Origin: Sialis fuliginosa
Taxonomy: Eukaryota; Arthropoda; Insecta; Megaloptera; Sialidae
NCBI GenBank assembly: GCA_961205875.1
Contig: OY540815.1
Span: 18,413,638 to 18,477,637 of the forward strand
DNA: 64,000 nt
Direction: 5' to 3'
Each line of letters starts with the position of its first letter. Positions within the stretch are counted from its first letter, which is position 1. The notes beneath the pieces were generated by a model. That model was not told the DNA's origin, ran no database searches, and saw nothing but the letters and a program-made list of their open reading frames with translations. A program made the translations under genes and the position numbers. Positions 1-13,352 of this stretch are shown here, piece after piece.

Positions 1-170
1 AAGCAAAAGGTTATTGATTATAATTTATTAGTAGCTGAATTAGAAATTTGTAAAATGGGACAGTTATAAAAAGAGATTGTAAAATTGTTATTGTGTTTTT
101 GATGTTTTTTTTTTTTACTAATACAGTAAAACTTCGTTAAAAAGTGAAAATATCCCGCTAAAGTTGGTAT

Positions 171-330
171 GAGGCTAATAGACTCGGGATTTACTGAACC
201 GATTTCAATGCAGTTTTCATCAATATTTGGCTATTAATATTTTATGAAAACCTTAGATTTAATATCAAAAGACTAAAAAAATCTTTATCAAGTCGTGTTT
301 TGTTTCCATGATGTTACAGCATAATACGTC
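171..330 (+). repeat. R9 repeat, copy 1
   Basis: It contains TTTACTGAACCGATTTCA, a mid part with ATTAATATTTTA, and AAATCTTTATCAAGTCGTG. It matches 53091-53280 with small indels and substitutions. The phrase 'actgaaccgattt' is common in insect transposon tails. A weaker relative sits at 1405-1495 (ACTACTGAACGGATTTTA). Confidence 0.7.
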
Positions 331-531
331 ACTTAGGTAGGTATACTATAGAGAATTCTATAATTAATTTACGGTTTCAATATTTTATTTTATTAATTTA
401 GGTCACTAAGATCACATCTCTTTAAAATATTTTGTCGAACAAAATGGATGATTTTTGACACATAAATATTTTTAAATACCTATATTGATTGAAAATTGAA
501 ATATAAATATCGGTATGGAGAACCATACATG

Positions 532-1261
532 ACTTCCATGTTCTTTCTATCTTTTTAAATATAATTTTTTTGCAAAAATATTTTATTAATATAATCTACT
601 ACTATGAATATAAATTTCGTAATACATAAAAAACATATATACTTACGACGGTTACAGCTGTTATTGCCATTTGTATATAAATATATAATGTCAAAAACAT
701 AATATACATTCGTAGAAAAACTAATTTGACAATTTGAATTTAGTTGCATTTGTTTCCAAGGCAACATGAATTAATGACATATTAGTATTTAAAATTCAAA
801 TTTTAAGTGTGTTTTTTACCCCTTCAATGGCTGTTTAGGCATGTACAAGTAATAAATGTCCCTTAGATTCATTTGAACTGCAAATGTACCAAATCTTATC
901 AAAATTAGTGAGATAATACTCGCAATATTCACTTTTTAGACGAAAAAAGTTACAAAATTTCGATTATTTCCAAAACCCCTAATCCGATTAACACCAAAAT
1001 CAATAGGTCTGGAGTACTCATTGAGACAAACATTTTCCCCAAAAATATTTCAGATCGGTGCATTTTTACAGTAGTTATCGTGAACGAAAGAAAATTCTAC
1101 ATCCGCACAGACACACAGACACACAGACACACGCACAGCCGCCATGCGGAAATTAACTTTTCTTTATGTTTTGAAGTTAGTACAATCAGAATTTGTCATT
1201 TTCTCGGACATGATTTTTCGATGGTATTACAATACTTCCATTTCCTTCGGAACATGGAAGT
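532..1261 (+). mobile_element. R3 miniature element, probably complete
   Basis: It is bounded by ACTTCCATGTTC at 532 and its complement GAACATGGAAGT at 1250-1261. The inner part (980-1261) matches 44543-44821 in reverse, including the CA-rich stretch at 1105-1135 and CCGCATGACGGC / GCCGCCATGCGG. The part at 600-710 matches 11498-11590 and 44822-44895. No coding capacity is evident. Confidence 0.65.
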
Positions 1262-1499
1262 AAAAAAGAAACATTTCACTTCCATGAAAAGTAAAATATC
1301 GAAATTGATTATGATTGTTGCTAACCTATTTATTTTTATTTTTTGATTTTCATACAAATTCTAAGACGGGACCTGGTGTTTCCTGGGAGTTTAAAAATAT
1401 AATTTTACACGATTTTCTCAGTAACTACTGAACGGATTTTATTCCGGTTTTCACTAATGGATAGGTTAGATTTAGGTGTATAATAATTTGTGAATATTT

Positions 1500-2010
1500 T
1501 ATATAAAAACAGTTCGCAAGTGAACCGTGTGTCGTGGGCATGTTGGGTGGGCATGTTGAATATTTTAGGTCACTATGATTTTGTGGATATTAACCCGGGT
1601 AACACCGGCTCCAATACGTTAGTTTCTAATAAATAAATATAACTATATTAGCATAACTGTAAAACGAACAAAAAAAATATAAAAAACTTTGTACTGGTCA
1701 TTTTAATTGAATGCACATGTGGTTATCATTCTTGGCCCTTTTGTGGTGGTCAGTAGTAACGGTCAAAAGGAGCGTTCATATTTCAATTAGATGGACAAAG
1801 GCTATCATGTCCAAACATCGGCAAACACAGGCGGGACACTCCGGGTCGGAACTGAAGGGTTCCCCGTTCTAATCCGCTCTTGTTCGCTGCTTGGCATTTA
1901 TCAAACACACACCCGTGTAGTGTAGAAGACGTTCTTTACCAAATATTGGGTGTGAGGTTTTAACGGTTCGTCTTTCATCAATCGCCTGTTACGGTTATTA
2001 CGCATAAGGG
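1500..2010. other. Unique-looking, GC-richer stretch in svp intron 2
   Basis: It has balanced base composition, no match elsewhere in the window and no long ORF. It includes a 13-bp tandem duplication (GTGGGCATGTTGG at 1534-1546, repeated at 1547-1559) and an AGGTCA half-site near 1568. A candidate conserved non-coding element, by inference only. Confidence 0.3.
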
Positions 2011-3660
2011 AAGGGGGTAGTTTTATTAATTATTATTAATATTACATAACTACAAAATGTAATTTTTCAGGAGAGCGATTCGAAAGTTTGTTTAGCTCAG
2101 ATATTAAATTTCCATTTAATTTAACGTATTTCTTGAATGAAAAAACAAATGAAGGAAATCGTATAACTGGCTAGATTTAATTTCTGTGGATGGATTTCTA
2201 ACTTGCAGTAAATACTGCGTTTACGAACAGTACATGTAACTGCAGTTTAATGTCGAGCAAAAGGTAAGCTGGGTATTAAATATAACTGACAGTTCTAATG
2301 AATGGTATGGTTTATATGAATGACTAACGCATGCGAGTTAAGTGAAAATCAGTGATCTAAAAGCAGTGGTGACAAGTGTACTTCATAGAACCCATATATA
2401 GTTTTTAAATTATTATACATTTATTGACAATTCAAGTAAATTCAGAATGATTTGACACTATAGCTTTGGTTTGTTTTTTTTTCTACAGTAAATTCTTTAT
2501 AATACCCGACATTAGAGTATAATAGATTATAATTTCCACTGTAGTTCATTTAATAAAACCCGGCAATTATTATTATCCCAATAGATATCTATAATTTTGG
2601 CAACTGTAGTAATGATTTCGTCTACTAACGGATTAAACAGCAAGTATTACATACCTACTACAATGCTTTTTTGATAAAAAAAATGTAACAAACATATTCG
2701 TTTATGTAACAAATATGAAATCATAACTTCCATACATTTATAAACAAATCTCCATAAGTTTCACACGAAGATTAGCGCTCACGTATGGATGTGTGTCTGT
2801 GTGTCTGTCTGTGTGTGTGTGTGTGTTTATGTGCGTACAGTACATATACACAGGTATGTTGAGGTGAGTTATGGCCTTTTTCCCGTTGTAAGAACCGGAT
2901 TACGAAGGCGAAAATGTTCTACAAGTAACCGCAGTCGCGTAGTGTCGAGTTAACGCCTTGAAAAATCGCCTCTGCCCGATTAAAAATCCGTATTTTCGGA
3001 TACGCAGCTGCAACTTGATATTTTTTATGGTGAAAGTCACGATTATTACAAAGAAATAAAAAAAAATGCATAGAAATGAAAATATGTGGATATTAATATT
3101 AATAGCATCTCCATATATAAAAATAAAAATGATAGGAGTAATAAATAGTCGTACAGTCGATAACTATTTGTGTTTCTGTTAATAAAAATAATAATATATT
3201 ATACTAAAACAGCGTTTAATAGGAGTATTAGACAGGTACATACCTAGCCAGGCGAGTATGGGTATTCGTTTTTAAGGGGAGCGCTAAAAAACAGATGAAA
3301 AAGTCCAGTTGCATGTTTATAAATATTAATTATTATTTTCGCTTTACTAATCTTCTAAAAAATATCATAAATTAGGTAACAAAACTTTTTATTTAAAAAA
3401 TAAACATATTTTTACTTTTGACCGATTCAATACTAAACAACCCTAAAGAAAACTTCGATATGTTGTTACACAAATCATTTTTGATTGTTGCAGTGAAAAC
3501 AGAATGTAGAAGGTCGATACAATTTTTAATATAACAATAAAATTTATTTTTGAAACTCATAAACTTATATTCAACCGAACAAAAATATGTTTTAATTATA
3601 AAAAACAACCAAGTTACTGCATTACAATTTTTGACTAATAAAGTCACTTATCAATATAAT
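2010..3660. other. AT-rich intronic DNA with a TG microsatellite
   Basis: A (GT)n tract lies at about 2788-2826. A unique stretch with mixed composition runs from about 2850 to 3020 and has a small hairpin ATCCG...CGGAT near 2986-3001 and an E-box CAGCTG. I see nothing else recognisable. Confidence 0.4.
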
Positions 3661-3661
3661 A

Positions 3662-3946
3662 GTCCGGCATTGTAAAGGAGCTCGCAAATTTGCTAGCTTG
3701 CAAGCACTCTCAAATGAGATATCAAACTTATATGACAGTTCTTTTGGAGTTTGTTGAAGACTTTGACCAGTTTCGCGGTATTAAAACAGTGGTGATATTA
3801 TGAAAATTATTTTGTACGGTCAAAGATGCCAACTTTGTTACAATTAGTTGAAGTGTCACTGCTCTAAATTCAAGTACAAAATTAAAACCCCATTTGAGAG
3901 TGCTTGCAAGTTAGCAAATTTTGCGAGTTCTTTTATAATACCGGAC
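3662..3946. mobile_element. R5 MITE, complete, inverted-repeat ends
   Basis: It starts GTCCGGCATT and ends with AATACCGGAC. About 58 bp at each end are inverted repeats of one another, with some mismatches (both contain GCTTGCAAGCACTCTCAAA or its complement). Partial copies lie at 39547 and 42657. An ORF on the minus strand reads into it and is not a gene. Confidence 0.85.
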
Positions 3947-4240
3947 ATGTAAGTTGTAAAATTCGCGATCAAGACAATAAAATCTCGAAGACACATATTC
4001 CACCCAGTAACTAACCATTCTTCACAAGAACGTTTAAGATTACACATGCACCTTCTCAAAGCCACCTTATTTACACGTATATATAACATTGTTTTGAACC
4101 CTTTTACATGTGCTAACCCTCTTCCGCACGAGACGCAAGTAAAAAGACCCAAAACTGTTGTTTACCAGATACGTATCTTCACGCACCTTGCGCACAGGTA
4201 AACACAATCTAGCCTAAATAGGAACAGATCGTAATATACA
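3947..4240. other. Unique stretch, no match in the window
   Basis: It has mixed composition and several stops in all frames. It includes the forkhead-like word TGTTTAC near 4159. A 98-codon minus-strand ORF crosses this region and the R5 element and has no domain I recognise. Confidence 0.25.
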
Positions 4241-4499
4241 TACAGTGATACTTTATATACTTGATTTTACACACATCGCGTCGTGCTGTATAAATATTGA
4301 AATTACTTATCTGATTTTATGTAACTTGTGTTCATATAATTATCTGTCGAAACAATTAAATATTGTAAATATACACTTTATTGATTTATTTGATGTAAAA
4401 GTGGTTTTCGTAATCATTTATATTTTTAAGCATTCACGTTTGTTTTATTGTTTACTAGAATTTCTTGTACAGTCGCATGCAGAAGTGGCCGTGTATTTT

Positions 4500-4932
4500 T
4501 TTTATAAAAAAATATTTTGCTTCCTCGCAATATCGAAGAAACGAGAAGCTTTGTGATCGTTTCAGATTGAGACAAAAAAAAATGTCCTCCAATTTCAAAA
4601 TTTTAAATTGATATTTCCGTTTCACGTCAAGACAAACACTTTTTGTTCTGTGTCTGTCTGTCCGTGTGTCCCCTGAATCTTTGTCACACGCATAACTCAT
4701 CAACCACTGAGTCGATATTGTTGAAACTTGGTCGGATGGTTGGGTCTGACTTGAGGACGGTCCCATTTCAAAATCATCAAAATCGTATGTAAGGGGGAGG
4801 GGTGACATCCCAAAATATTTATTTTTTCAAGATATCTCAATAACGACACATGTTACACAACGTTTGTTGTAAAATATTCCCTTACAAAGATTTAATTTTG
4901 CACGAGGAAGCACTGTGCATTTACTTGCCATA
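4500..4932 (-). mobile_element. R2 miniature element, copy 1
   Basis: The left end TTGCTTCCTCGCAAT and the right end GCACGAGGAAGCACT form a TGCTTCCTCG inverted terminal repeat. The interior matches 29270-29770, 41626-42021 and, in pieces, 46890-47045 plus 47405-47600. The shared ORF (QTQPSDQVS motif) appears because the repeats are related; it has frameshifts and a variable microsatellite between copies, so I do not call it a protein. Confidence 0.75.
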
Positions 4933-6933
<2,001 letters not shown>

Positions 6934-6957
6934 TTAACACACATTCTTATTTGTAAA

Positions 6958-7504
6958 TAAGGTACTGGCACCAGTCTTGGATATGACCCCAATAATGGCT
7001 ATATATTTTTTAATTACTACCATTTCTGAAAATTAATCTAAATAATCTAATGTATATACATTTAACTGTCTTACAACGTGATTTGATGACAATCGGCCGA
7101 TAGGTGTCAAAATGGTGGACATTTAAACTAATTATTAGTATAATTTATTTATTAATTATTATATTATCACAGTAATTACTTTACATTGTTTCAAATTTGG
7201 CGATTCTTTCTTTTATATCTTTTGTGTCGTAGTACTTATCATTTTGTAATATCAGTGTCCATCACTGCGTGCTCATTACTGGTTTTACTTTATCCATTAC
7301 TGGAGAAAAAACATAAACAAAATAAAAGGCTATAATTTAAAAAACAAACTATATTTGCGGACTTTGGTAATTAAATTGATTAAATAAAGAGTTACTTGTT
7401 TTATTAGTAATACGTGAGTTCATGAGAATTACAAAAAAGAACCCCGTCAATTACAAAAACAGTAAACTGCTCTTATAAAGGCCATAACTGATGACAGTAC
7501 CTAT
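6958..7504 (-). mobile_element. R1 MITE, full-length copy, inside svp intron 1
   Basis: It starts TAAGGTACTGGCACCAG and ends with a mutated complement (CTGATGACAGTACC). The interior contains the complement of AAGTACTACGACACAAAAG and matches nine other R1 copies. It lies about 50 bp from the svp zinc-finger exon acceptor. Confidence 0.9.
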
Positions 7505-8006
7505 ACTTTAATAAATAAAATAACTTAATGTGAAAGCATCGTCATACAAGATAATCATTTTATAAATAAATTATACAGATGATTTTTACAAAAATAAAAT
7601 GTACATATGTATACAAATATTTACATAATATTTAAGTATTAAGTATATGTTTGTAAAATCGTAATGAAATCTTTACTCATTATTACATACATATATTTAT
7701 ACATATATGCATAACTGTCTTTGGTTATTAAACAGAAAATATTCAGGTTTTGTCGTCTCTTTCTGTCCGTAATTAAGACAATATTTATTATTTTGTTGTT
7801 TTTATTTTTCGATATCAAGATATGTACATCAACGTGGCATTTAACCTATTAAGCGTAAAAATATGTTTGTATTACGTATCGATCCTTCAGTACAGCGGTC
7901 CTCAAACCTGTGATTATTTTTGACCTGATTTCAATGCACTTGTGACAATTTAAGAATATTATATTTTCTCTATTGAAGATTCGATCGATTTTAAAATTAT
8001 GAACAT
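7505..8006. other. AT-rich intronic DNA
   Basis: It has TA-rich and TATG-rich sequence. Nothing is recognised. Confidence 0.4.
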
Positions 8007-8072
8007 TAGGCTTCCGCGGTGACCTTAATATGGACCTTGGCTTCTGGGTATAAGCCGCGTCTATTTGGTCTT
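8007..8072 (+). repeat. R7 foldback repeat, copy 1
   Basis: It contains GGCTTCCGCGGTGA, then CTTGGCTTCTGGGTATAAG and CCGCGTC. It is related to 45572-45655 and 56801-56895. The unit contains a strong internal complement (TTCTGGGTGTAAGCCGCG pairs with its reverse in the 45.6 kb copy). Confidence 0.7.
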
Positions 8073-8746
8073 TCTATTTGCCAATGTTTTGTCCGCTGCA
8101 ATGTGTGACGAAACATTGACCGATTATTATTTATAATTTTTTAGGTATATTTTGATTTCTTATTTTAAATTTACATATATTTATTGTATATTTTATATTT
8201 ATGAATTATAATTTACAACTTGATGATGATTATGTGAACCAAAGCGTTGCTGATATCTATATTATTATTTTATAATGTAATATGTAGTTTCTTTATTTTT
8301 GTATACCTTATACATATTTTATATATCTATTAAAAATATACTAACAATATGTTGACATGAATACTTATAGATGTAAGTACTTACATCACTACAATTGAAA
8401 ATATCTACAAATACACATACATAATGTGCACCTTCGTGTTTTTTCTCATGAAATTGAAATTGATGTAAACAATAGTCTAATTAACATTTACTTAATAATA
8501 AAATTAAATTATATTTTTCCACGATCAAATAATGAATATTCAACTGGACTATATGCATTGGCGCCTATACATTTTTTTATATCAATATTTAGTATACATT
8601 ATTGATTTCCTGGTGTAAATCTAGTCTTTTTGATTGTATTTACTGTTTATAAACAATAAAAAAAACTTTGGCAGAAATAATTTTAATAAATTTAAATAAT
8701 AATTTTCATATAATTTCATAAAATATGATTTGATAATATTATTGAA
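8073..8746. other. AT-rich intronic DNA
   Basis: It has long A/T runs. Nothing is recognised. Confidence 0.4.
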
Positions 8747-8780
8747 TTTTTTTACTTACACATATGTGTAAGTAAAAAAA
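8747..8780. repeat. Perfect 34-bp palindrome
   Basis: Seven T, ACTTACA, CATATG, TGTAAGT and seven A read the same on both strands. It abuts the inverted-repeat element that starts at 8783. Confidence 0.95.
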
Positions 8781-8782
8781 TG

Positions 8783-9050
8783 TGATCAAATCAGATCGTG
8801 ATAGATCTGCATTTTGAGACAACATTAATTTTCACTGGTTTTTGATCTGTGGAGACCTGCAAAGATTTACAACGACTTACAAAGATCTACAAAGATTAAA
8901 ACTTTTAAAATTCATGAAATTTCAACGCTGAAAATTTATTTTCAATGTTACGACGATCTTCAGACCTTTATAGATCATTGTAGATCTTTGTAGATCGTTG
9001 TAGATCTATATTGTCTCAAAATGCAGAACTATCACGATCTGATTTGATCA
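8783..9050. mobile_element. MITE with 40-bp inverted ends and internal 10-bp repeats
   Basis: The ends at 8783-8822 and 9011-9050 are inverted repeats with one mismatch (start TGATCAAATCAGATCGTG). The right interior has short repeats of the form TAGATCNTTG, and the left interior has their complements, so most of the 268 bp can fold back. It is the only copy in the window. Confidence 0.85.
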
Positions 9051-9179
9051 CTTCAGATCTGAATTTTTTCCCGGAATTAATTAATCGGTTTTTGTGTGAC
9101 AATTAACTTATTATGACTTATTTTTTATTTACCAACTCCGAAAATAAAAAAGATTAGAAATTACGTTTTCCTATTTACC

Positions 9180-9480
9180 CTGAGTGTTCGACGCCCATGT
9201 AAAGCTCATGCAAGTATTTGATATTGACCTTGGCACGCGTTTAATTGTAATAAGTTCATCACAATTACGCAGGTACACTTTTTAATTACAATATTATAAT
9301 GTTTATGCGTGAATTATTTTCCTAACTTCCTGCTAATAATTGAAACGCGAGGTATTTCATAGCGATCACTTCAGAAGACAGGTACCGTGACCTCGGCAGT
9401 GTAGAGGTTACTTTACCTGTCTTCTGCAGCGTACAAAGGTCATTGACTTCAATAATCTTACCTAATGAACTTTAACTGTA
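9180..9480. promoter_or_regulatory. Candidate svp intronic regulatory element with nuclear-receptor half-sites
   Basis: It is unique sequence with raised GC. It holds TGACCTTGG at 9225-9233 (complement CCAAGGTCA, the FTZ-F1/ERR extended half-site), TGACCT at 9388-9393 inside the hairpin, and AAAGGTCA at 9435-9442. These matches to known motifs are seen directly; enhancer function is inference. Confidence 0.35.
9372..9426. repeat. Near-perfect 26-bp stem hairpin with 3-nt loop
   Basis: Bases 9372-9397 pair with 9401-9426. Thirteen outer pairs are perfect (CAGAAGACAGGTA with TACCTGTCTTCTG). There is then one 2x2 bulge, eight pairs with one G:T wobble, one mismatch, and two more pairs. Size and symmetry are compatible with a small-RNA precursor, although the loop is short for a miRNA. 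It could also be an old foldback element. Confidence 0.8.
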
Positions 9481-9639
9481 ACAGTGTTATTTTTATCATT
9501 CCTTTTGACGAATGAATTTAGATAAAGTATTTTGAAAATTAATAAAAATAGTTTTGATCAGGGTAATCTTTGCGACAACTGAAAGGACTAATTTTAAATT
9601 AAAATGTATTTAAGTACTCTTTTACTTAAGTAAAAAGTA

Positions 9640-9970
9640 CATAAATATATTTTTTTGTACTTGTGCACAGTTCTTAATTTATAAAAATTATAAATATAGA
9701 ATAAGAACCACGGGACTTTCTAATACGTAATACTGGCAAAATTAATAAAAGATATAATAAAACGAATGGGACATAAATTATAGAAAATAATATTCTCTAC
9801 AATTTAGCCAAAAAATTTTTTTTTTATAATTAATTAGAATCACTTACACTGTTCACTCTGTTTTACGTATAAGAAAGTCTCATTATGCCTATGGCCAACA
9901 CGTACACTGTTCAATCTCTGGAATACGTATGAGAAAATCTCATGACATTCATGGCAAATATTTCTTCTCT
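9640..9970. repeat. R12 foldback repeat
   Basis: GGGACTTTCTAATACGTAAT near 9714 and the complement of GACTTTCTTATACGT near 9860-9885 face each other. The copy at 21747-21800 shares GGGACTTTCTTATACGTAAT and GTGAACAGTGTAAGTGATT. Related 'actttcttata' stretches recur at 10150-10200 and 10650-10690. Confidence 0.6.
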
Positions 9971-10819
9971 GTTTGAACCATTTGAAATGTAATTTAATTT
10001 TTTTTTTTAAATGAAAAAATACGATTTGTCGTATTTGAGTTACAGCGTTTACAGACAGACCGACACACATACATCATGGTGAAAATAGTCAGTATAGATT
10101 CAAGGAAGATCAAGATGGATAATTTCATTTAAAAAAATCGACTTTACAATACTTTCTTATACTATAGTATATTTCATATACATGGGTATAAGAAAGTAAA
10201 AAGTACAAGAAATAAAAATAATTACAGATATGCAGATATGAGATTGTAAATCCCCAACAATAATCAAAAACCATGTAAAAGATATGTAATATGTATAGAG
10301 GTGCCTACCTACTATACATATAACTAAGGGTGGTTCATTTTAATGCGAATGCAAATCACAATGAAGTTAGTTAGATTTAGTTAATTGCTCTATTCATTAT
10401 GCAGATAATTGTTGATTAGGTGACGATATGTTCTAGTGTATGTATTCATTACTACATGTCTGTTGCAATGAACGCGTGAAGAGGAGGGGGGGGGGATTAT
10501 GTGACAATAACAAACTGCATAATCATCTACGTGCAATTGTATATAGGTATTTGAATTTATATGATATTTAAGGCATATTTAGTGATTTTGAAATAAATTA
10601 TTCTTGGTTTATGAGTATTAAGAAGCGACTTTCTGACGGTAAAATTATAATATTTACTTTTTCATATATACTATAACTACAAGAAAGTATAGTATTTTTG
10701 AAATAACGATTTTGATGGATATATACACGCTGGAACTTAGACGGGAGAAATTCAAAATATATTAATTACACTTTTTGCTTAATTATAAACATAGTTTGTG
10801 TAAAAATATGTACATTGTA

Positions 10820-10925
10820 GAACCAGGTGGTTCAGATGTGATTTTTCTTAACCGGAAGTCATTACGTGCTGTACGTAAGGGTAGTTCCGGTGGTTACGCG
10901 TCGCTACTCGCTGTTTAGTTACCAC
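10820..10925. promoter_or_regulatory. Candidate element with paired ETS words and E-boxes
   Basis: It is unique, GC-richer sequence in svp intron 1. It holds ACCGGAAGT at 10851-10859 and an inverted TTCCGG at 10885-10890. E-box words CAGGTG at 10824-10829 and CAGATG at 10833-10838 lie just before. ETS input to svp in the fly eye (Ras-Pointed/Yan) is established; function here is inference. Confidence 0.35.
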
Positions 10926-10983
10926 TGATTGCGGAAAAAAATTAATTGCATATTTACCCTATTATATGTATGTTTTAATATTT

Positions 10984-11023
10984 ATTTTCTCACCAATTAC
11001 TATTAGTTAATTGGTGAGAAAAT
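10984..11023. repeat. Perfect 16-bp inverted repeat with 8-bp loop
   Basis: ATTTTCTCACCAATTA at 10984-10999 and its exact complement at 11008-11023 are separated by CTATTAGT. This may be a remnant of a small foldback element. Confidence 0.9.
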
Positions 11024-11404
11024 GCTGTATAATGTTGAGGAATTTCGTGCTTAGATGAAATCGTTTCAATAAATATTACTATGTTATTATTATTGTTATT
11101 TGTGGAAATATGGGCGGGACGATATAAAAATAACTCAAATTCTGATTTGATTTATTTGAATGGTTATAAAGTAAAACCTATCTAAACGTATATTTTCAAA
11201 ATTATCTTCCACAACCAGATGCTAGTTTAATGTTATATTTGTGTAACTGTTAATTAGATATAGAAAAAAAAATGGAGCATTAGTTAACTGTTATTTTCCA
11301 GTGAAGTGGACTTTGTAGCATAGTAAATATTCAGATGTAAAATTAAAATGAAAAGGTCATTAAAATTTAAAATGACTAATAACTGGAAAATTTTTAGTAA
11401 AAAA

Positions 11405-11492
11405 GGCCTCCAATTTTTATTTTTGCATGGATTGAGAGGGAAGCTCAGTAACTTCTTGCTCCGGGACCCCCGAGCCTCTAGTTATGACCTTG
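11405..11492 (-). mobile_element. R4 hAT-like element, 3' half
   Basis: It ends CCCCGAGCCTCTAGTTATGA then CCTTG, the complement of the R4 terminus CAGGGCCGTAACTAGAGGCT. The other end is not clear. An R3 fragment follows directly at 11498. Confidence 0.6.
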
Positions 11493-11497
11493 ATTAT

Positions 11498-11590
11498 TCT
11501 ACGAATGTGTATTCTGTTTTTGACATTAGGACATTAGAAAAATAATATTTATAAAATACAAAGTTGAGTTTTATTTCTGACAAATCCATA
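11498..11590 (+). repeat. R3 fragment
   Basis: It matches 44822-44895 (TTTTTGACATTAGGACAT, then ATATTTATAA and TTTATTTCTGACAAATCC) and, inverted, part of 600-710. Confidence 0.65.
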
Positions 11591-13352
11591 CATAGATTTG
11601 ATCTGCTATACATATATTTGACTAAATTATTATGTCCGTCTCTCTTTGACAACCAGTGATTATAGTGAGACAAGTATATATCATAAATTCTCTAGTATAT
11701 GTCAGTTAAGTTAGTCAGACGATTTTAAGGGAAAAATAATCTAGGGAGGTTTCTAGCATAGCTATAATATTTAAGACATATGCAAACTATAGAGAGGGGA
11801 AACCGGGGCAAAGGGGGAGGTATAGTGTCTGTGATCTGCATGACGACCTCGTGTACACCCCAACATTTGGATACGGTCACTGAGCACAGGTGTATGGTCA
11901 ACTAAAAGGGGTAGACCCTGTATATGTATAATGTAATAGTACATACATGTTCTGTGATTTTACGTGATTTTATGTCAACTCGTGGGAACATTCCTTCACA
12001 TATAACGAGGGAAGGGGTTTTATATGTGCAGTGGATGTATGTATGCCTATAATTTAGAACACGCAAAATAAAACATTGATTCAAAAGTCAAAGTGACTAA
12101 TTCCAAAAGTAAAGAATTATTAGTTAGCAGTCAAAATGCACTTTTAAAAATCTTATAGTTTACTACGGCTAAGTTGCCGGACAGACAGACTAACATTTTG
12201 ATAAAACTTAATTTTCAGAGTGATGAAAATAAAAAAAAAATGGATAAAAATATTTCTTATAAAATATGGTAAGGTATAAATAAAAATAGCTTATAACATA
12301 CTACCTACATTATAAATGAATTAAGAGGTCAGAACAAGCACTATTTTTTTATTCATATAGATTAGCATAAAAGATACCAATCTTATCTACATATTAAAAT
12401 TAAATTTATTAAATCCATATTTTCCGTACATTTTATGGCTTATTAAAAATTTCCAGAGCGCACGCGGTTGTTAATTGTAAACCAACATTACAATTAAATC
12501 AGTTATTAATATTTAAATTGTTTTATAACGGAAGGAGCCTTTAATTGTATGCATATTACGTACAAGATAAAGAAAAAACGGTACGGTGTGTTTGTGGTAG
12601 AAAAAGATAGAAATTACGTTTAATTTAATTTATATTTTCAACAATGATACACTTTTGTAATGTATTCAAAAGTCCAAAGGTAGAAGAATTCGTATAAGAA
12701 TCATGTATTTTTCTATGTTACCAAGTAAGAATACATATTTTTACAATTGTATAATCCAATTTGCGAGTTCTGTTGTGACTAAATTTCACTAATATTATTA
12801 TAAAAATAACGTCACTTTTTTTAAAGTTTTTTTAACCCTTTTTAACATAATCGTCTGGGTAGAGGTCATCATAGATACATATTATTTAATTAATCTTTTA
12901 GATAAAATTAAGATAAATGTACTCTGTAGGTATTGGTTAAAAAAATTTGCAATCTAAAGATAAAAATTTGGTACATACATACATTCCTATATTAAATTTA
13001 TTTTTAATTTTTTTTACAAATGTTTGAGGTGTCCTGGTATAAGTAAATATGCACATTACAGGGACGGTGACCGTTTAGTTTCACCGGCGTCAGATTTACA
13101 TATATTTGCATAATTGTTGATATATCCCCATACGTTGACGTACATACATACGTCCCCAGTTAACAAAGGGGGGGGGGGGAGGTTATTATAGATATATTCA
13201 TGTACTTTGATTTTTGTTTTATACGTTTTATATTCTAAAGAAATCAAATGGTGATATTTATATTTCGAATAGTTTCATGAATTATTTTCTTGGATTTTAT
13301 TTTATCAATATTCTTCTTCGTTGATGAAAAAAGAGAATACTATCTCAAGAAA
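11591..13352. other. AT-rich intronic DNA
   Basis: A small mixed-composition stretch at about 11795-11920 (runs of G, ATGACGACCTCG) is unique. A G9-10 run lies near 13170. No gene or repeat match was recognised elsewhere in the interval. Confidence 0.35.
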
